DNA of 64,000 nucleotides from Mesorhizobium muleiense (GTDB lineage: Bacteria > Pseudomonadota > Alphaproteobacteria > Rhizobiales > Rhizobiaceae): positions 40,099 through 104,098 of the forward strand of contig NZ_FNEE01000021.1 in the NCBI RefSeq assembly GCF_900099905.1, read 5' to 3'. The notes under the pieces were generated by a model. That model had not been told where the DNA came from, ran no database searches, and saw only the letters and a program-made list of their open reading frames with translations. The position numbers and the translations under genes were made by a program. Shown in pieces: positions 63,204-64,000 of the stretch. Position 1 is the first letter of the stretch. Each line of letters begins with the position of its first letter.

Positions 63204-64000
63204 TCAAAGCGCCTTTTGCAGTTCCGGCAGAATGACGAAGAGATCACCGACGAGACCGTAGTCGGCGACCTGGAAGATCGGCGCTTCCTCGTCCTTGTTG
63301 ATGGCGACGATGACCTTCGAATCCTTCATGCCGGCAAGATGCTGGATGGCACCGGAGATGCCGACGGCGATGTAGAGATCGGGGTGCGACCACCTTGCCG
63401 GTCTGGCCGACCTGCCAGTCGTTCGGCGCGTAGCCGGCGTCGACGGCGGCACGGGAGGCGCCGACGGCGGCGCCGAGCTTGTCGGCGATCGGCAGGATGA
63501 CTTCCTGGAATTTCTCCGAGGAGCCCAGCGCGCGGCCGCCCGAGATGATGATCCTGGCCGAAGTCAGCTCCGGACGATCGGTCTCGGAAAGCTTGTTTTC
63601 GACAAAGCTCGACAGGCCGGGATTGGCCGCCGCCGGAACCGTCTCGACCGGGGCGGAACCGCCCTCGGGTGCAGCCTGGAAGGAGGCGGTGCGCACGGTG
63701 ATGACCTTCTTGGCGTCGCTCGACTGCACCGTCTGGATGGCGTTGCCGGCATAGATCGGCCGCTTGAAGGTGTCGGGCGAGACAATCTCGATGATCTCCG
63801 ACACCTGCGCGACATCGAGCAGGGCTGCCACGCGCGGCGCGACATTCTTGCCCGAGGAGGTCGCCGGCGCGACGATCGTGTCATACGCATCGGCCATGCC
63901 GACGACGAGCGCCGCCAGCGGTTCGGCGAGACGCTCGGTGAGCTCGTCGGCTTCGGCAAGCAGCACCTTGCTCACGCCCTTGAGCTTGGCGGCGGCGTCC
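63204..64000 (-). pseudogene. etfA: Electron transfer flavoprotein alpha subunit EtfA (partial, one-base frameshift)
   Basis: The minus-strand reading enters at the right edge (KLKGVSKVLLAEADELTERL) and runs through the alpha/beta domain and into the FAD domain (SARIIISGGRALGSSEKF, AGYAPNDWQVGQTGKVVAP). There the frame is lost at a GGGG run (63381-63384) and resumes one base on with DLYIAVGISGAIQHLAGMKD, VIVAINKDEEAPIFQVADYG and the normal end LPELQKAL at 63204. One extra base explains everything. About 40 N-terminal residues lie outside the window. ETF accepts electrons from dimethylglycine/sarcosine-type dehydrogenases. etfB should be just beyond the edge. Confidence 0.87.

Noticed and set aside
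1..64000. tRNA or rRNA genes and CRISPR arrays
   Set aside because: No cloverleaf-like segment, rRNA core motif or regularly spaced direct repeats were found on reading the window. A covariance-model search was not possible here.

Overview
The window looks like part of a chromosome, or of an integrated accessory island, of a Hyphomicrobiales alphaproteobacterium. A Mesorhizobium-like rhizobium is my best guess. The reasons are the high GC content, the malate-CoA ligase/malyl-CoA lyase genes at the left edge, the abundance of Ehu-type and Dpp-type ABC uptake systems, DoeA-like hydrolases, and a DUF3363-type relaxase remnant. No rRNA, tRNA or CRISPR array was seen, and the species cannot be named from the sequence alone.

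Layout. 1-2.35 kb: mtkB (partial), mtkA and mcl, the malyl-CoA branch, on the minus strand. 2.9-9.9 kb, plus strand: an aldehyde dehydrogenase/class III aminotransferase pair, a GlxA/AraC-type regulator, and a DoeA-like M24 hydrolase overlapping a frameshifted M20 amidohydrolase. 10.2-11.1 kb: transposase debris. 11.8-16.3 kb, minus strand: a complete ehuBCDA-like transporter and a second DoeA-like hydrolase. 16.7-17.8 kb: gene fragments (LysR, Lrp/AsnC, M20, purU). 17.9-28.6 kb, minus strand: a peptide/opine-type ABC system (SBP-B-C-D-F), a CocE-type hydrolase and a dimethylglycine dehydrogenase-like FAD/GcvT fusion. 29.4-35.4 kb: an M20 amidohydrolase, an orphan EhuB paralogue, and pseudogenes (M20, dimethylformamidase-like). 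36.2-39.7 kb: a collapsed second copy of the peptide ABC locus with only its binding protein intact. 40-44.4 kb: IS3 and IS21 debris, another orphan EhuB paralogue, and a relaxase pseudogene interrupted by an IS21 remnant. 45-51.1 kb, plus strand: an M20 amidohydrolase, a SnoaL-like protein, a 2-oxoacid dehydrogenase E1 alpha/E1 beta with an E2 split into two genes, and an aldo/keto reductase. 51.5-54.7 kb, minus strand: a second ehuBCDA set. 55.6-64 kb, minus strand: SDR, GMC oxidoreductase, aldehyde dehydrogenase, EctB/DoeD-like aminotransferase, purU and etfA, the last two each broken by one base.

Together the genes describe uptake and catabolism of small nitrogenous, compatible-solute-like compounds: cyclic amidine or N-acyl amino acids, diaminobutyrate-like amines, N-methylated glycines and short peptides. 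Electrons would leave through ETF, one-carbon units through PurU, and C2/C4 carbon through malyl-CoA chemistry. The substrates are inferred from families, not shown.

The most interesting observation is a recurring 15-base palindrome, CGCAG-N5-CTGCG in ideal form, with a TTCGC-like half element about 13-15 bases on the gene side. I found it upstream of twelve transcription units, mostly 105-135 bases before the start codon. It joins mcl, the ABC binding proteins, the aminotransferases, the dehydrogenases and the E1/E2 complex into one probable Lrp-like regulon. A second conserved element is shared by the second DoeA-like gene and one M20 amidohydrolase gene. The many paralogues and broken copies show that the locus has grown by duplication and is decaying.
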